Source: Pseudomonadota bacterium | GTDB taxonomy: Bacteria > Pseudomonadota > Gammaproteobacteria > Acidithiobacillales > Acidithiobacillaceae | Length of the DNA stretch: 5,897 nt | Reading direction: 5' to 3' | Assembly: GCA_021840785.1 (NCBI GenBank) | Contig: JAKBXD010000122.1 | Location: forward strand, 1 to 5,897 | Shown here: in pieces, positions 5,162 through 5,897 of the stretch | Numbering within the stretch: position 1 is the first letter of the stretch | Layout of the letters: each line of letters opens with the position of its first letter | Notes under the pieces: generated by a model | Database searches by the model: none | Told to the model about the DNA's origin: nothing | The model's input: only the letters and a program-made list of their open reading frames with translations | Translations under genes and position numbers: made by a program

Positions 5162-5872
5162 TTATAGACACGCCCACAACGTCGCATGCTGCACCAAGTC
5201 CTGCACCACTTCCTCCCATCCGCGCACCATCACCGCCGTACGCGTCATCCCATGCCAACGCTCCCACGCATGAAATCGCTGCAACGTAATTTTTGGCCAA
5301 TCCGCCGGCATTATGCAACGATACGCCGCCTCTAATAACGAAGACGCCGCAGTCGCAGGCATCGCAAGCGCACTTCGCCCATCAAACCCCATCGCGGCTT
5401 CCGCCCACCAGGCCTCCGCCCAGGCCTCCCACCGCAATCGCCGCAACGGCTCTAATTCAAACTGATCCAGCGCCGCCCCCGCCTGCAACGCCAGCCACCG
5501 CGGCCCCCAGCCTTCCACCGCCAATAACGTCCCCCCACTCCCGTACACAGCCTGCGCACTTGCATAGCTCGGTATGTGCAATCCCGTCAACGCATCTACG
5601 CTCAGGGGTCCTCCAAGCGCCGCCACACACGGCAAAAATCGAGCTGGTATTGCCTGATACAGCGTCGGGCAGCGTACAAGTCGCAGCACAGCGCCCGTCA
5701 CTGCATGCTGTGTCTCCTGCACCACCCCGCCTACAGCAGCCTGCTGCTCAGTATCTACTCGTAGCGTAATGCCACAGGGCACATAACCATCCTGCAACCA
5801 GGCCGCCGCCTCAGCAATGGCCGCCGCCTCAGCCTCCGCACTCCAAGTCGTACACGCTTTAATATGGAACAC
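5162..5872 (-). CDS. Trp-rich paralogue family protein A, unknown function
   Basis: A 236-residue protein that I do not recognise. It starts at GTG (5872-5870); the next in-frame codons upstream run into a TGA without another start. Residues 11-30 form an Ala/Glu-rich helix followed by GYVPCG. Residues 69-72 are PTLY, identical to PTLY at residues 52-55 of gene B. AVYG is at 108-111 and the core WGPRW at 122-126, compared with WVPPW in B and WVPRW in D. The C-terminal third has W192-P, W203 and W206 and ends in WACL, like ACL in B. There are 13 Trp (about 5.5%). No signal peptide or membrane segment is visible, so it is probably cytoplasmic. It is the first complete gene of the array and is followed after 42 nt by B. 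Its ribosome site is unusual, with a run of eight G. Gene reality is well supported by paralogy; function is unknown. Confidence 0.9.
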   Translation of the reverse strand: MFHIKACTTWSAEAEAAAIAEAAAWLQDGYVPCGITLRVDTEQQAAVGGVVQETQHAVTGAVLRLVRCPTLYQAIPARFLPCVAALGGPLSVDALTGLHIPSYASAQAVYGSGGTLLAVEGWGPRWLALQAGAALDQFELEPLRRLRWEAWAEAWWAEAAMGFDGRSALAMPATAASSLLEAAYRCIMPADWPKITLQRFHAWERWHGMTRTAVMVRGWEEVVQDLVQHATLWACL

Positions 5873-5897
5873 TTTACCCCCCCCTTCTACTCATACC
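5873..5897 (-). promoter_or_regulatory. Partial leader of gene A with G8 tract
   Basis: The window edge cuts this leader. It retains TGAGTAG, as in the leaders of B and C. In place of the usual AGGAGG it has AA followed by eight G (5877-5884), then TAAA and the GTG start. From the spacing of the other leaders, the 12-nt box should begin 36-40 nt before the start, at about 5908-5912, outside the window. Confidence 0.55.

Overview
The window is a tightly packed block of nine genes, all on the minus strand and transcribed from high to low coordinates. No convincing gene lies on the plus strand. Strong AGGAGG-type ribosome binding sites, frequent GTG starts, G+C-rich coding sequence and a short helical protein resembling the Firmicutes YaaL/DUF2508 pattern suggest a moderately G+C-rich Gram-positive host, possibly a Sulfobacillus- or Alicyclobacillus-like lineage. 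The lineage is inference from style, not from a marker gene. There are no housekeeping genes, tRNAs or rRNAs, and almost nothing matches a family I can name, so this looks like an accessory region (mobile element, plasmid or genomic island).

Layout in transcription order, with working names A to I. A (5162-5872), B (4439-5119), C (3879-4400) and D (3092-3718) are cytoplasmic, tryptophan-rich proteins. E (2299-3042) is a fifth. F (1315-2259) is an unrelated protein with a signal peptide. G (525-1268) is a close paralogue of E. H (303-467) is a 54-residue protein, and I (58-270) is a 70-residue helical protein. No factor-independent terminator is visible between them, so one polycistronic transcript is likely. 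It starts beyond the right edge and may continue past the left edge.

Two things stand out. First, A, B, D, E and G, and probably C, appear to be divergent members of one unrecognised family: 4.6-7.7% tryptophan, a central W-x-P core, an N-terminal helix followed by an aromatic residue, and a GTG start in every case. F, H and I all start with ATG. Second, the seven gaps from A/B to G/H carry the same two-part leader: an ungapped 12-nt box of form [GA][AG]CCG[CG][GA][GAT]AAAA, then a purine-rich stretch ending in the Shine-Dalgarno sequence. The first base of the box lies 36-40 nt before the first base of the next start codon in all seven. The box also precedes F and H, so it is not just a by-product of duplicating the paralogues.

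Gene C is odd. Its frame stays open for 41 codons after its TAG and ends in a second TAG that overlaps the next leader box. This gap also holds a 14-nt direct repeat with 20-bp period. No molecular function can be assigned to the array from sequence alone. A co-expressed set of diversified proteins with one exported partner is the most that can be inferred.
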